DNA of 64,000 bases from contig NZ_QJKB01000002.1 of assembly GCF_003201815.1 (NCBI RefSeq), positions 310,001 through 374,000 of the forward strand, read 5' to 3'. The stretch comes from Undibacterium pigrum. Lineage in GTDB: Bacteria; Pseudomonadota; Gammaproteobacteria; Burkholderiales; Burkholderiaceae_D. A program made the translations under genes and the position numbers. Shown here one piece after another: positions 62,838-64,000 of this stretch. Position 1 is the stretch's first letter, and each line of letters opens with the position of its first letter. The notes beneath the pieces are model-generated. The model was not told the DNA's origin. It ran no database searches and saw nothing but the letters and a program-made list of their open reading frames with translations.

Positions 62838-64000
62838 TTAGCGTTTAAGCGCACCGGCCACAGGGGTTTTCAGGTAAGGAAAGGCATTGTCCGTAAAGCT
62901 GCTGTCGAGATAAGCACCGTCAGTGAAATCTATGCTGCCAGCGGGTGCATCGGCAGGTACGCAGCCTATGCTCAGTACGCACAAGCGGCCCATGACGACG
63001 CGCAAGGCAATGTCAACCACATCATCACCTGGACGGCGACCATTCGGGAAACCAGCACTGTCGCCAGCGATGACACCCAGGCGATTTTGCGTTGCACTGA
63101 CCGGCGTTGTCGTGTTCAGACGCAGCATTTCAGATGGTGTGACCGTTGCTGGCTGATTGACACCCTTGATACCGGTCAGGAAAGTCGCGACCAGATCATT
63201 GCGCGGGAAGTTGGTAGGCGCTTTGACACCAGCACTGCCGAACAAGACTTCGACCAGGGCGGGCAGGGTAGGGTTAGTCACATAATTGATGAACTGTGCA
63301 TCACCACTTGGTTTGCTGTGGTTGAACTGATCCTTGTCCTTGAGGCCAATCACAACTTCATTCACCAGTGGCATGCCCAGACGCGATACTTGTGTCCATG
63401 CGCCGCCTTCTTTGGATGCCGCACCTGTACTGCTTGGTGTCGGGTTAATTGCGCGACCCTGGCGCAGGCTGGCTGTGGTCCAGCCACCGATGACGGCTTC
63501 CTTGCCATTAGTCAGGCAGGTAGTAGGCACTTCCATTTCTATTGCCGTGACGTTTTTCATGGCGAGGTCATCATGACCTGCTTTTTCTGCATTTGGATCA
63601 AATGCCGTGGCAGGTGCCTTGATATTGATGAGATCAAAGGTTTCACCCAGGTTGACTACGAAGGGGTCTTTGCGCTGGCCCACAAAGACCTTGCCCGGTG
63701 TGGCGCAGCCGGGGATATTGACGGCAAACACATGCTTGGCAGCATAGCCCGCATAATCGGGGATGGATTTGTTACCGATGTAGTCAACCGGTTTGTCAAA
63801 AGTGGTGGAACCGGTAGTTGCATTGGTAACAGCCTGGCGTGTGCCGGTGCGGCGGTCACCAGTGACCATGGTGACGGTATAGGTTTCACGTACATTCAAA
63901 CCAGCCGGGTTGACGCCATCAATTGCGCCGCCATTGATGACCAGCGGAATAGACACTTTCTTGCCGCCAACAGTAAACTGCGCATCATTATTGGTATTGC
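62838..64000 (-). CDS. DUF4331 domain protein, 5' end outside window
   Basis: The frame is open through the right window edge, so about the first part of the protein is missing; the GTG at 63956 is an internal Val, not the start, since NNDAQFTVGGKK precedes it in frame. The readable 387 residues match DUF4331: VSIPLVINGG, FVGQRKDPFVVNLGETFDLI, SRLGMPLVNEVVIGLKDKDQFN and GFPNGRRPGDDVVDIALRV near the end. The family has no known function; members are usually exported. It begins the operon lipoprotein, TonB receptor, TPR and HupE-like. Many Asn/Asp side chains and a DDVVD stretch could bind metal, which is a guess. Confidence 0.9.
   Translation of the reverse strand, partial: NTNNDAQFTVGGKKVSIPLVINGGAIDGVNPAGLNVRETYTVTMVTGDRRTGTRQAVTNATTGSTTFDKPVDYIGNKSIPDYAGYAAKHVFAVNIPGCATPGKVFVGQRKDPFVVNLGETFDLINIKAPATAFDPNAEKAGHDDLAMKNVTAIEMEVPTTCLTNGKEAVIGGWTTASLRQGRAINPTPSSTGAASKEGGAWTQVSRLGMPLVNEVVIGLKDKDQFNHSKPSGDAQFINYVTNPTLPALVEVLFGSAGVKAPTNFPRNDLVATFLTGIKGVNQPATVTPSEMLRLNTTTPVSATQNRLGVIAGDSAGFPNGRRPGDDVVDIALRVVMGRLCVLSIGCVPADAPAGSIDFTDGAYLDSSFTDNAFPYLKTPVAGALKR

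Noticed and set aside
1..64000. CRISPR arrays, insertion sequences, phage genes or integrase next to the tRNA
   Set aside because: Read through and none found; the tRNA-Arg has no duplicated 3' end nearby.

Overview
The window looks like a chromosomal segment of a Gram-negative betaproteobacterium of the order Burkholderiales. The family Oxalobacteraceae fits best, and an Undibacterium-like genome is my best guess; this rests on overall gene style, not on a marker gene. Supporting signs are a moderate GC content, a membrane-anchored cytochrome c5, a phasin next to an acetyl-CoA acetyltransferase, chemoreceptors with a C-terminal tethering sequence, many TonB-dependent receptors and many exported peptidases. 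I see no insertion sequence, prophage, CRISPR array or rRNA operon. One tRNA gene, tRNA-Arg(CCG), is present.

Left part (1-13.5 kb): a three-gene signalling operon on the minus strand (HD-GYP response regulator, a response regulator whose phospho-acceptor is Glu, and a CHASE3/PAS/GAF histidine kinase cut by the window edge). Then come the Rep helicase behind a 12-bp tandem repeat, a flavin-binding PPOX-like protein, a TraB/GumN protein, a secreted serralysin-type protease, a periplasmic solute-binding protein, a GIN-domain lipoprotein built of GSGD repeats, and a Tat-exported M15/DUF882 peptidase.

Middle (13.5-33 kb): two adjacent M16 zinc peptidases and a third one at 30-32.8 kb, a hexose-6-phosphate mutarotase, a SirB2/amidase pair, a divergent GMC oxidoreductase/AraC regulator pair, a thioredoxin/multi-PAS kinase operon, DNA polymerase IV behind a likely LexA box, and an HD-domain hydrolase.

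33-46 kb: cytochrome c5, two large paralogous TonB-dependent receptors each behind a long AT-rich leader and ending in a strong terminator, a chemoreceptor, a free-standing TonB C-terminal domain protein, and an M3 peptidase. 46-55 kb: an MFS transporter with a 45-residue membrane protein downstream, a TPR-GAF histidine kinase divergent from an Ada-AlkA fusion plus Ogt (alkylation repair), and PHA-linked genes (phasin with a readable promoter flanked by two PhaR-like sites, then a thiolase). 55-64 kb: an S9 peptidase, then a five-gene minus-strand operon: DUF4331 protein (cut by the window edge), small lipoprotein, TonB-dependent receptor, TPR protein and HupE/UreJ-like membrane protein carrying an EF-hand. 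This operon is the best candidate in the window for an undescribed system, plausibly envelope uptake of a metal or a metal-bound ligand.

Taken together the genes suggest a heterotroph that digests protein outside and in the periplasm (M3, M10, M15, three M16, S9), imports products through TonB receptors, stores carbon as PHA and has much sensory signalling. Start codons were chosen by ribosome-binding sequence, signal-peptide position and family alignment from memory; no database search was run.
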